Positions 55,287 through 64,000 of a stretch of 64,000 nucleotides of DNA are shown in pieces; position 1 is the first letter of the stretch; each line of letters begins with the position of its first letter. The notes under the pieces are model-generated. The model did not search any database and was not told the origin of the DNA. It worked only from the letters and a program-made list of their open reading frames with translations. This stretch comes from Imperialibacter sp. EC-SDR9 (GTDB lineage Bacteria > Bacteroidota > Bacteroidia > Cytophagales > Cyclobacteriaceae): NCBI RefSeq assembly GCF_902498805.1, contig NZ_LR701637.1, positions 593,857 to 657,856 of the forward strand, in the 5' to 3' direction. A program made the translations under genes and the position numbers.

Positions 55287-57856
55287 TAATAGTTATTGTT
55301 AAAGAAGGTTAAGTAAGCTTCCAGGTCTTTGGTTTGATAAAAAACGTTGAAGTTTTCTCTAGTGATTACGAAATTATAAAATTTTATGGTGCCATATTCG
55401 TTAAGCAGGCTATTGTTGCTATTGAAATTTTGATAAAACTCAGCCGCCTCTTTTTTACCGGGAAACGAGTTAACTAAAATCATCGATCTTCTGGCGTCAA
55501 GAATCAAATTACCGAGCGTTAGTCCCTGAATTTGCAGATTGGTTTTGATATAAGTGTCAACTTTCCCAGGGAGTTCGTCAGGCAATTTTCCGTCAGGCGG
55601 ATAAATAATAACGAAGAAGTGGAGTTGATCGAACTCTTGTTTGAATTTTGCCTTTGCGCTATTGACCAGGTTTAGCTGGAAGTCATCGTATGCTTTCACG
55701 AGTGTTTTCGCATAAGGAATTAGCTCACTCTCGGAGTAGGTGGTGATAAAGTTGTTCAGCTCAAACTGGTATCTGTACACGTCGTCCAGCTTTGCAATCA
55801 GCATCACGTCCAGTAGCTTCATGTTGTCCGTAAAATCGTTATCGTCGTAAGTCAAAAGCCCCTCAGAAGTAATTTCTCTGGCTTTTTCGTACTCTCCCCG
55901 CTGATAATAGTTATATGCCTCTGCGTACATCTTCTGGAGCTTGGCTGACGCTAAGGAGCTCTCTTCCCGGTACCGTGGATTTACAATAAGCTTGGCAAAA
56001 ATGGATTCTGGAAAACGGCTGATTAGCTGTCTTTCATAATCAGAGTAAATAGCACTGTCAAGCTCTTTGTAGATGAGATACAGTTCATATAGTGCCTCAG
56101 GGGCATGCTCAGAATCCGGGAATCTTACAATGAGGGTGTTGAACGTGATGCCGGCGTTATCCTTTTCCAGTAACTGGAAATTGTAGATGTTGCCAAGCTG
56201 GAAATGGGCTTCCTCCACTTTCGCAAGCGCCTCATTTTGTGCCTCTTCAGTCAATGGAAGTGTTTTTATCAAATCTTCCTTCGAAATAGAAGCAATTGCT
56301 TCGTCAGGATTAGCCTGCACCGTTTGTTTTGGTGCCTCGGCATCCCTTACCGTTGCTGCAATCTCTCCCTGCTTCACTGACCGCCTCCAGTTGTCAGCCA
56401 GAGGCCTGTTGCCCCAAACTCTGGCGAATTCCTGCCTGCCCTGACTGACGGCCGAAGCGCTGTAAAAGTACCAGGTGCCCTGCTGTTGCACATTAATTTC
56501 CCTACCCTGTGTTTGGAAGTTTACTGCCTGGCTTCCACGTCGTCCTTTCTTACTCTCAGCAATGGCTTTCTCTTTGTCTTCTGCTTCCTTGGCCTTGGCA
56601 GCGATGTAATCATCGAGGTACTTGTCCAGCTCATCTTCTGGCATTTTTGCAAGCGTTAGCAGGCTGTCCTGAGTTTCGATGATGGTTACCTGTTCAACAA
56701 AAGCAGTAAGGATTTCAAGTCGTTGACTCAGCGCTTCATAATTAGGTTCGTCTTTTGGAAGCACACTTAGGGTGCTGTCGTAGTAGTTTTGAGCGGTCTT
56801 GTATTTTTTGAAATGCTTGTAGTACACTTCGGCTAGCTGAAGGTACGAGTAGCCCTTCTGGCGAGGGTTAGACGTACTTGACTTGATGGAGTTGTTGTAG
56901 TTTTCAATAGCCTCATCATAATTCCCCTGCTTTAGCTCAAAGTTGGCCAGCTCGTAGTAAATCTTGTCTTTGAAGTCAATGTTTTTCTCGTCCTTCAAGA
57001 GCTTCCGAAAATACCTTCTCACAGTTTTGAGGTCATCCGAATTGGTGAGCTGGGTGACCGATGCCATGTTGAGCTTGGCATAAAAGGACAGCTCATAGGG
57101 AGGGTTGTTCTGTAGGCAGGACTGATAGTTTTCATAAGCCAGTGCATCAAATGTCAATTGCTGATACACCTGACCAATAATGAAATAGATTTTTGCCCTC
57201 TCGTCGTGATTGGTTTCGAGAGGAACCGCTTCGACCAGGTTTTTCACCATGTTATCGAGATCGTCGGTCAACTGATAATAACGGGACTTAAAAAGAGCGA
57301 ACAGTCTTTTGTTGTCCTTGCTAAGTTTTTCTCTTTGCAGGTAGTCGATCACAGCGGTGGCGTTGTTGTACTCCCCGGCGTCAACAAATGTGCGAAAAAG
57401 CCAAACCAGCGCCAGGTGGCGGGTGTCCTTGTCTTTGCTCTTCACATTCACATACTTGAACGTCTCCACAGCATTTGGGAAATCGAGGCTAAAAAGCCGT
57501 GCCTTACCGACTGTGATGTAGCTGTCATCAACCCACTTACTGTTTTCATGCCGTTGAATAGCGATGGAAGCCTTCTTGACAACATCCTCTATCAGCTCCT
57601 CGTTAGCCTTGGAGAAAGACGAATCCATGAGAGGATAGATAGGTAAAATCCTGTTGTAATTTCTTTCGCCGTAATTAAGTAGATTTTGTTCAACTTCGAG
57701 GATTCGTTCTCTGGCGTAGAAATAGGCATTGTAGTGAGCAGTCGTATTATGATACACGTCGCCCACCGGAGTTATTTTGCTTCCTTTGCAGCCAATGAGG
57801 AAATAGGAGAAAAGAAGAAAACTGAGGAAATGGTATGGTAAAATACGTTGGGCCAA
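55286..57856 (-). CDS. porW: PorW/SprE-like TPR lipoprotein of the T9SS
   Basis: This 856-residue lipoprotein has the lipobox LIGC (Cys23) and the N-terminal TAHYNAYFYARERILEVEQ of the PorW/SprE family, followed by many TPR-like repeats (for example LALVWLFRTFVDAGEYNNA, LELKQGNYDEAIENYNN, FQLGNIYNFQLLEKD), with a Lys/Glu-rich linker around residues 410-440. PorW/SprE bridges the type IX secretion ring to the outer membrane translocon. It is coupled to the PBP gene by a one-base overlap and convergent toward gldN via uvrC. Confidence 0.85.
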   Translation of the reverse strand: MAQRILPYHFLSFLLFSYFLIGCKGSKITPVGDVYHNTTAHYNAYFYARERILEVEQNLLNYGERNYNRILPIYPLMDSSFSKANEELIEDVVKKASIAIQRHENSKWVDDSYITVGKARLFSLDFPNAVETFKYVNVKSKDKDTRHLALVWLFRTFVDAGEYNNATAVIDYLQREKLSKDNKRLFALFKSRYYQLTDDLDNMVKNLVEAVPLETNHDERAKIYFIIGQVYQQLTFDALAYENYQSCLQNNPPYELSFYAKLNMASVTQLTNSDDLKTVRRYFRKLLKDEKNIDFKDKIYYELANFELKQGNYDEAIENYNNSIKSSTSNPRQKGYSYLQLAEVYYKHFKKYKTAQNYYDSTLSVLPKDEPNYEALSQRLEILTAFVEQVTIIETQDSLLTLAKMPEDELDKYLDDYIAAKAKEAEDKEKAIAESKKGRRGSQAVNFQTQGREINVQQQGTWYFYSASAVSQGRQEFARVWGNRPLADNWRRSVKQGEIAATVRDAEAPKQTVQANPDEAIASISKEDLIKTLPLTEEAQNEALAKVEEAHFQLGNIYNFQLLEKDNAGITFNTLIVRFPDSEHAPEALYELYLIYKELDSAIYSDYERQLISRFPESIFAKLIVNPRYREESSLASAKLQKMYAEAYNYYQRGEYEKAREITSEGLLTYDDNDFTDNMKLLDVMLIAKLDDVYRYQFELNNFITTYSESELIPYAKTLVKAYDDFQLNLVNSAKAKFKQEFDQLHFFVIIYPPDGKLPDELPGKVDTYIKTNLQIQGLTLGNLILDARRSMILVNSFPGKKEAAEFYQNFNSNNSLLNEYGTIKFYNFVITRENFNVFYQTKDLEAYLTFFNNNY

Positions 57857-57932
57857 CTGAATCGATTTGAATTGCTAACGCTCAAAAATGTCTCAATAAT
57901 ACATAAAAATAAGAAGGTCTTATTTTATTCTA

Positions 57933-57940
57933 TAATTTTG
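57933..57940 (+). promoter_or_regulatory. TAnnTTTG -7 box before the M23/bactofilin/ATP synthase series
   Basis: TAATTTTG lies 23 bases upstream of the TTG start at 57964. No clear -33 TTG was found. Confidence 0.45.
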
Positions 57941-57963
57941 TGGCTCCCAGAACCTAAAAGGAT

Positions 57964-58839
57964 TTGAAAAATAAGAAAACATTATCCAGCTGGCTTACCA
58001 CTGGCTATCTGCTGATCATACGGAGTGAGGAGAATTTTGCGGAAAAAAGCACCATCAGGTTCAACTACGCAAGGCTTCTGCTTTTAGCCTTTGTAGTAGT
58101 ATCAGTTTTTTTTGCGATTTGCTTTTACCTGGCTACCACCATTTTAGCTAAATGGTACGATCCACGCCATCAGCAAATGGAAACCAATCGGAAATTAGTG
58201 AGTCTTTCACTCAAAGTGGATTCTATGCTTGTTGAGATGGATAACAAAGACTTGTACATCGATAACCTGAAACTGGTGCTTTCGGGCGACACAAGCATGT
58301 TGGAAACGGAGTCAGACCTAAGGGCCTCTGAGCAACAGGAAAGAGTGTTGTCGGCTTCTGAGATCAATAGCGAAAGACTGGCACCTATCGACTCTATTTT
58401 CAGACAAAGGTTCGAAAGCGCTGACTCTGAGATATTGCCTGTAAGCTCTTCTATTGGCTCTGACCTTCAGGACATCTACCTTTTTCAACCCATTTCGGGC
58501 ATTATTTCCGACAAATTCAACCCTAAGAACAACCACTATGGGACTGACGTGGTGGCAAAAAAGGACGAGCCGGTCAAGTGTGTGGCAGACGGAACGGTTA
58601 TACTCGCCGACTGGACACAAAATGACGGCTATGTAATTGGTATTCAGCACAGAAGTAATTTGATTTCAGTATACAAGCACAATTCGGAATTATTGAAAAA
58701 CGTTGGTAGCTTTGTCAGCGCCGGCGAGATTATATCTATTATAGGCAACACAGGCGAATTGACAACCGGGCCTCACCTGCATTTCGAGCTTTGGCACAAT
58801 GGAATGCCTGTGGATCCCGAAGAATTCGTAGCTTTTTAA
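57964..58839 (+). CDS. M23-family peptidase (LytM domain)
   Basis: This 291-residue membrane-anchored protein has a short cytoplasmic N-terminus, a membrane helix (about residues 35-58) and a coiled-coil linker, then the LytM domain with His191 and Asp195 (HYGTD) and HLH residues 271-273 (HLHFE) that bind zinc. The start is a TTG at 57964 with AAAAGG just upstream; an in-frame stop at 57955 leaves no ATG possibility. With the adjacent bactofilin it forms the kind of cell-shape pair known in Helicobacter (Csd1/CcmA). Confidence 0.88.
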   Translation: MKNKKTLSSWLTTGYLLIIRSEENFAEKSTIRFNYARLLLLAFVVVSVFFAICFYLATTILAKWYDPRHQQMETNRKLVSLSLKVDSMLVEMDNKDLYIDNLKLVLSGDTSMLETESDLRASEQQERVLSASEINSERLAPIDSIFRQRFESADSEILPVSSSIGSDLQDIYLFQPISGIISDKFNPKNNHYGTDVVAKKDEPVKCVADGTVILADWTQNDGYVIGIQHRSNLISVYKHNSELLKNVGSFVSAGEIISIIGNTGELTTGPHLHFELWHNGMPVDPEEFVAF

Positions 58840-58849
58840 TTTATTTATT

Positions 58850-59278
58850 ATGACCATGTTTAATAACAAGGAAATTAAGGAAGCCGAAGAGCTCAGCAAC
58901 TCCAGCAACATTATTGGAAAGGGAACTATCCTTCGAGGAGGTATTGAAACCTTCGGTAACATTCGGGTAGAAGGGAAAGTTATTGGCGATATTATCACTA
59001 AATCAAAAGCAGCGTTTGGTCATTCCTCTTACATTGAGGGAAATGTGTTGGCACAAAATGCTGAAATCGCCGGCACGGTGGACGGCAAAGTGGAAGTAAC
59101 GGAAATGCTTGTTTTAAAACCTTCGGCGGTTATTAACGGGGATATCGTCACCAACAAACTGGTTATTGAATCAGGTGCTTCTTTCAACGGAAAATGCCAG
59201 ATGGGTGTAACTGTTAAGGAAATAAAAATTGGAGAAAAAAATTCGGAAGAACGGCCGCTCCTCAAAGCCCAGTCCTGA
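58850..59278 (+). CDS. Bactofilin
   Basis: This 142-residue polymer-forming cytoskeletal protein has a right-handed beta-helix of short strands (GKGTILRGGIETFGNIRVEG, YIEGNVLAQNAEIAGTVDG, AVINGDIVTNKLVIESGA), the bactofilin signature, with short disordered termini. It starts 10 bases after the M23 stop. Its last 50 bases overlap the atpZ-like gene in another frame, so the ATP synthase genes run directly from this pair. Confidence 0.93.
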   Translation: MTMFNNKEIKEAEELSNSSNIIGKGTILRGGIETFGNIRVEGKVIGDIITKSKAAFGHSSYIEGNVLAQNAEIAGTVDGKVEVTEMLVLKPSAVINGDIVTNKLVIESGASFNGKCQMGVTVKEIKIGEKNSEERPLLKAQS

Positions 59279-59504
59279 CCAACCTGAGGCAGGAAAACTC
59301 AAAGACGCTGGCACCGGTTCAACCTTTCTGAAGTTTACTGGTGTCGGTTTTGAGATGTTGGCCACCATTGGCGTGGGAGTGACTGCCGGATACTATGCTG
59401 ACAAATACTTCCAGCTGCAGTTCCCAGTATTTTTGTTGTCGCTCTCGTTCATTTCGCTTTTTGGCTCTCTTTATCTGCTTTATAAGCGCCTTCCTAAAGA
59501 ATAA
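59229..59504 (+). CDS. atpZ: AtpZ/AtpI-type small membrane protein
   Basis: This 91-residue protein has two membrane helices (about residues 38-55 and 64-82) after a basic N-terminus, the form of AtpZ, a chaperone or Mg2+-handling accessory of the F-ATPase. It starts at a TTG at 59229 inside the bactofilin gene, with AAGGA ending 8 bases upstream, which supports that start; no ATG lies before the first helix. It ends in a TAATG junction with the next gene. Confidence 0.75.
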   Translation: MEKKIRKNGRSSKPSPDQPEAGKLKDAGTGSTFLKFTGVGFEMLATIGVGVTAGYYADKYFQLQFPVFLLSLSFISLFGSLYLLYKRLPKE

Positions 59505-59888
59505 TGAATAACTATCTCAAGCTGTTTATTTTTTCAGCAGTTGTCGTTGGGGCATATTTCGCATTAATGGCTTCCGACTTTGGTCAATACATCCATTCCA
59601 CGGCGATAGCAGCTATTATTTTCTACTCGCTCCAGTCCCTGCTGCTACTTTGGGCCGAGGGTAATTTTGTAAACAACGATGGTCAAAATTTCGTGCTTTT
59701 TGTTATTGGCAGTATTTCCTTTCGTCTTCTGACAAGTTTATTGGCGGCAATCACCTACCTTGTAGCAATTGGCGAAGAAAACACCAGTTTCATCATGACT
59801 TTCTTTGCTCTGTATTTATTATTTCTTGGGTTTGAATTATTTACGCATATGACTAACTTGCGCTCAAATTCGAAAAGCGTTCAAATTG

Positions 59889-59896
<8 letters not shown>
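59504..59896 (+). CDS. Four-helix membrane protein in the ATP synthase operon
   Basis: This 130-residue protein has four predicted membrane helices (about residues 5-22, 32-52, 60-85, 95-115) and no known motif. It overlaps the AtpZ-like gene by one base and atpB by 8 bases, so it is clearly part of the operon. It sits where AtpI or atpI-like proteins occur elsewhere, but the sequence does not show an AtpI signature. An assembly role is inference. Confidence 0.7.
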
Positions 59897-61207
<1,311 letters not shown>

Positions 61208-61217
61208 AAATGGCTTC

Positions 61218-61251
61218 ACGGAGGCTGCACTTAGTAGCCTCCGTTTGTTTT
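61218..61251 (+). terminator. Terminator-like hairpin between atpE and atpF
   Basis: The 9-bp perfect stem ACGGAGGCT (61218-61226) pairs with AGCCTCCGT (61236-61244) and is followed by TTGTTTTTG. It sits 10 bases after the atpE stop and 22 bases before atpF. Confidence 0.7.
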
Positions 61252-61273
61252 TGACTGTAAACGTGATAAAATA

Positions 61274-61768
61274 ATGGAACTCTTAACACCCGGGATAGGC
61301 CTTATATTTTGGCAAACGGTTATTTTCATAATCGTTTTTATTGTTCTGCTTACATTTGCCTGGAGGCCGATTGCTGACGCTCTTAAAGCGAGAGAAGGCT
61401 TCATCAACGATGCCCTGAAATCAGCTGAGCTGGCCAAAGAGGAAATGGCACAATTGAAAGAAGACAATGAGCTTCTTTTGGAGGATGCCAGAAAAGAAAG
61501 AGACCACATATTGAAAGAGGCTCTTGCTGCCGCCAATAGAATCAAGGAAGAAGCAAAAGCCGACACTTCAAAAATCGCCGAAAAAATGATAGCCGATGCC
61601 AAGTCTTCTATCGAAAATGAGAAGAAGGCTGCTCTGGCTGAGGTACAAAACCTCGTGGCTGAAATTTCTTTAGACATTGCTGAGAAGGTTTTGAGAAAGA
61701 ACCTTAGTGGCGACAAAGCACAAAAGGCACTTGTAGACGAATACATCAAAGACCTAAAAGTCAACTAA
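61274..61768 (+). CDS. atpF: F0F1 ATP synthase subunit b
   Basis: This 164-residue subunit b has a single N-terminal helix (ITLIFWQTVIFIIVFIVLLTF-like, about residues 8-28) followed by a long charged coiled coil (KEEMAQLKEDNELLLEDARKE and on). It is the stator stalk anchored in F0. It starts 66 bases after atpE and runs 1 base from atpH. Confidence 0.95.
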   Translation: MELLTPGIGLIFWQTVIFIIVFIVLLTFAWRPIADALKAREGFINDALKSAELAKEEMAQLKEDNELLLEDARKERDHILKEALAAANRIKEEAKADTSKIAEKMIADAKSSIENEKKAALAEVQNLVAEISLDIAEKVLRKNLSGDKAQKALVDEYIKDLKVN

Positions 61769-61769
61769 G

Positions 61770-62327
61770 ATGTCAGAATTCAGGATAGCCACAAGATACG
61801 CCAAGTCGTTGCTGGAATTGGCAGAGGAGAAAGGAGTGCTTGATAAGGTCAACGAAGACATGATCTCATTTGATCACTTGTGCGAGGCTAACAGGGATTT
61901 TACTTTGATGCTGAAAAATCCAATTATTCAGCACCACCGCAAGCTGGCCATTCTTAAAAAGATTTTCGCCGGCAAGGTGCATGACCTGACCCTGTCCATT
62001 TTTGATATCATCACAAGAAAGAACAGGGAGTTCATTTTGCCAATGCTCGCAAGCGAGTTTACCCACCAATACAATGTACGGAAGGGAATTTCAGAGGCAA
62101 CAGTAATAACTAATTTTGCACTGACGCCTGACTTGCGGAAAGAATTTACCAGGCTTTTGAAAGAGATTACCAAGAAGGAAATCGAGCTGACAGAGAAGGT
62201 AGATAAGGAGATGTTGGGAGGCTACATAATTAAAGTGGGCGACCTTCAATTAGACGACAGCGTCGATTCTCGTCTCAAAGATTTGAAGACGAAATTGATT
62301 TCAAGTTCATACATTAAGAAGTTTTAA
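61770..62327 (+). CDS. atpH: F0F1 ATP synthase subunit delta
   Basis: This 185-residue delta subunit has the family opening RIATRYAKSLLELAEEKG and the C-terminal VGDLQLDDSVDSRLKDLKTKL, which binds subunit b and the alpha N-terminus. Length is typical. It starts 1 base after atpF, and atpA follows after 21 bases. Confidence 0.95.
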   Translation: MSEFRIATRYAKSLLELAEEKGVLDKVNEDMISFDHLCEANRDFTLMLKNPIIQHHRKLAILKKIFAGKVHDLTLSIFDIITRKNREFILPMLASEFTHQYNVRKGISEATVITNFALTPDLRKEFTRLLKEITKKEIELTEKVDKEMLGGYIIKVGDLQLDDSVDSRLKDLKTKLISSSYIKKF

Positions 62328-62348
62328 AAACACCATAATAATACACTA

Positions 62349-63929
62349 ATGGCAGACGTAAGACCTGACGAGGTATCAGCGATTTTGAGAGAGCAACTCT
62401 CAAACTTCAGAACTGAAGCTGAGCTCGAAGAAGTAGGAACAGTTCTTCAGGTAGGTGATGGGGTGGCCCGTATTTACGGACTTACTCAGGCACAAGCTGG
62501 TGAACTTTTAGAGTTCGAAAACGGCTTGAAGGCATTGGTACTTAACCTGGAAGAAGACAACGTAGGTGCGGTATTGCTGGGGGACCCAAAAGGAATTAAA
62601 GAAGGTGCTACTGTAAAGCGCACAAAAACAATTGCCTCCATTAAAGTAGGCGATAGCATGTGCGGCAGGGTAGTAGATACACTTGGTAATCCTATCGACG
62701 GTAAAGGTCCTTTGACTGGCGACTTGTACGAAATGCCGCTTGAAAGAAAGGCGCCTGGTGTTATCTATCGTCAGCCAGTAAATGAGCCGCTGCAAACTGG
62801 TGTAAAGGCAATTGATGCGATGATTCCAATTGGTCGTGGTCAAAGGGAGTTGATCATTGGTGACCGTCAGACTGGTAAGACCGCTGTGGCCATCGATACC
62901 ATCATCAACCAGAAAGAGTTTTACGAAAAGGGCGAGCCTGTTTACTGTATATATGTGGCGGTAGGACAGAAGGCTTCTACCGTAGCAGGTATTGTTGCTT
63001 CTCTTGAAAAAGCAGGAGCGATGCCTTATACTGTTATCGTGTCGGCTGCTGCATCTGACCCTGCGCCAATGCAGTTCTTCTCACCATTTACAGGGGCATC
63101 TATAGGGGAGTACTTCCGTGATACCGGACGCCCTGCTTTGGTTATCTATGATGACCTTTCCAAGCAGGCGGTTTCTTACCGTGAGGTGTCATTGCTTCTG
63201 CGCCGCCCGCCGGGACGTGAGGCCTACCCGGGTGACGTATTCTATCTCCACTCTCGTTTGCTTGAGCGTGCTGCCAAAATCAACGACAACGATGAAATTG
63301 CCAGCCAAATGAATGACCTTCCAGAGTCATTGAAAGGCAAAGTAAAAGGAGGAGGGTCGTTGACAGCCCTTCCGATTATTGAGACACAAGCTGGCGACGT
63401 GTCTGCTTACATTCCGACTAACGTAATCTCAATTACTGACGGACAGATCTTCCTTGAAACCAACCTGTTTAACTCAGGTGTGCGCCCTGCGATCAACGTT
63501 GGTATTTCTGTATCAAGGGTGGGTGGTAATGCCCAGATCAAGTCGATGAAGAAAGTGGCAGGTACACTGAAGCTGGATCAGGCTCAGTTTCGTGAACTTG
63601 AGGCTTTTGCCAAGTTCGGTTCTGACCTCGATGCGTCTACCAAGCTGACTATTGACAGGGGTAGAAGAAACCAGGAAATATTGAAGCAGCCTCAGTTCAG
63701 CCCTATGTCGGTTGAGCATCAGATTGCTATCATTTACGTGTCAACAAAAGGCTTCCTTGATAAGGTGCCTTTGGACAAGGTGAAAGCCTTTGAGAAGGAG
63801 TTTTTGACACTATTATCAGCGCAGCATCAGGATGCCCTGGATTTGCTTCGTGCGGGTAAGCTGGAAGACAGTGTGATAAATACACTTGCAGAGACGGCTA
63901 AGAGTCTTCAAAAAAGTTACGTATCCTAA
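62349..63929 (+). CDS. atpA: F0F1 ATP synthase subunit alpha
   Basis: This 526-residue subunit alpha has the P-loop GDRQTGKT at residues 171-178, the [29 protein letters not shown] motif and the C-terminal helical bundle. It is a nucleotide-binding, mostly non-catalytic subunit of F1. An 8-bp hairpin lies between it and atpG. Confidence 0.98.
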   Translation: MADVRPDEVSAILREQLSNFRTEAELEEVGTVLQVGDGVARIYGLTQAQAGELLEFENGLKALVLNLEEDNVGAVLLGDPKGIKEGATVKRTKTIASIKVGDSMCGRVVDTLGNPIDGKGPLTGDLYEMPLERKAPGVIYRQPVNEPLQTGVKAIDAMIPIGRGQRELIIGDRQTGKTAVAIDTIINQKEFYEKGEPVYCIYVAVGQKASTVAGIVASLEKAGAMPYTVIVSAAASDPAPMQFFSPFTGASIGEYFRDTGRPALVIYDDLSKQAVSYREVSLLLRRPPGREAYPGDVFYLHSRLLERAAKINDNDEIASQMNDLPESLKGKVKGGGSLTALPIIETQAGDVSAYIPTNVISITDGQIFLETNLFNSGVRPAINVGISVSRVGGNAQIKSMKKVAGTLKLDQAQFRELEAFAKFGSDLDASTKLTIDRGRRNQEILKQPQFSPMSVEHQIAIIYVSTKGFLDKVPLDKVKAFEKEFLTLLSAQHQDALDLLRAGKLEDSVINTLAETAKSLQKSYVS

Positions 63930-63940
63930 ATAGAATGGTG

Positions 63941-63960
63941 AGTCCGCCCACTGGCGGACT
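63941..63960 (+). other. Hairpin between atpA and atpG
   Basis: AGTCCGCC (63941-63948) pairs with GGCGGACT (63953-63960) around a CACT loop, followed by only TTTTC. It may be a weak attenuator or an mRNA-stability element; it is too weak for a clear terminator. Confidence 0.6.
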
Positions 63961-63977
63961 TTTCAAATAGAAAGTAT

Positions 63978-64000
63978 ATGGCGAACCTAAAAGAGGTTAA
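63978..64000 (+). CDS. atpG: F0F1 ATP synthase subunit gamma (first codons only)
   Basis: The ATG at 63978 begins MANLKEV, which is how subunit gamma starts in this group, and the position after atpA is the expected one. Only seven codons and two bases of the next are in the window. atpD and atpC are not seen. Confidence 0.75.

Overview
This window reads as chromosomal DNA of a Bacteroidota bacterium, most likely of the Cytophagales type. The evidence is a porP-gldK-gldL-gldM-gldN type IX secretion cluster, a PorW/SprE-like lipoprotein, two CarboxypepD_reg-type TonB-dependent receptors, a LytS/LytTR two-component pair, DUF4271 next to hemD, and an F-type ATPase subunit a with a long exported N-terminus. 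Several starts are preceded by TAnnTTTG boxes, the -7 element of the Bacteroidota housekeeping sigma factor. I assign no species. I saw no tRNA, rRNA, CRISPR array, insertion sequence or prophage. Genes are dense, and several convergent pairs are separated by 0 to 3 bases.

Region by region. 1-4000: the 3' part of a sterol desaturase/fatty acid hydroxylase family gene, an ArsO-like flavin monooxygenase and a TonB receptor. 4297-9322: a CaCA Na+/Ca2+ exchanger, a Kef-type K+/H+ antiporter with an RCK domain, a DUF2807 exported protein and a putative lipoprotein. 9426-12568 (minus): an operon of an ACSF3/MatB-like malonyl-CoA synthetase, a 41-residue membrane microprotein and a sodium:solute symporter. 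12664-16200: a GH3 beta-glucosidase and esterase operon, divergent from an NrtR-type regulator with a degenerate Nudix box. 16244-17672: DinB-like, PaiA-like GNAT and hypothetical genes. 17948-23447: a MoxR ATPase without its usual partners, then a repeat-rich lipoprotein and a large TonB receptor. 24110-27066 (minus): an arsenic locus, arsR then arsM-arsC-acr3, with the same 16-base putative ArsR operator before arsR and before arsM.

27170-41737: a DinB-like gene, an AbiEii-type nucleotidyltransferase with a small partner, prfC, a hypothetical gene, a TIGR01777 epimerase, an MltD-like lytic transglycosylase, uvrA, a small exported protein, a type II NADH dehydrogenase, the LytS/LytTR pair, a small hypothetical gene and hemW. 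41717-51145 (plus): a BamA/TamA-like outer-membrane protein, DUF4271, hemD and porP-gldKLMN. 51174-57856 (minus): uvrC, a class A penicillin-binding protein and the PorW/SprE-like lipoprotein, the last two translationally coupled. 57964-64000 (plus): an M23 peptidase and a bactofilin (a cell-shape pair) running directly into the ATP synthase genes atpZ-like, a four-helix membrane protein, atpB, E, F, H, A and the first codons of atpG.

Most of the window is core or ordinary accessory biology. The least explained parts are the malonyl-CoA synthetase/microprotein/symporter operon, the repeat lipoprotein and TonB receptor pair, the degenerate-Nudix regulator with repeated sites before GH3, the terminator-like hairpin between atpE and atpF, and a structured non-coding stretch after uvrA.
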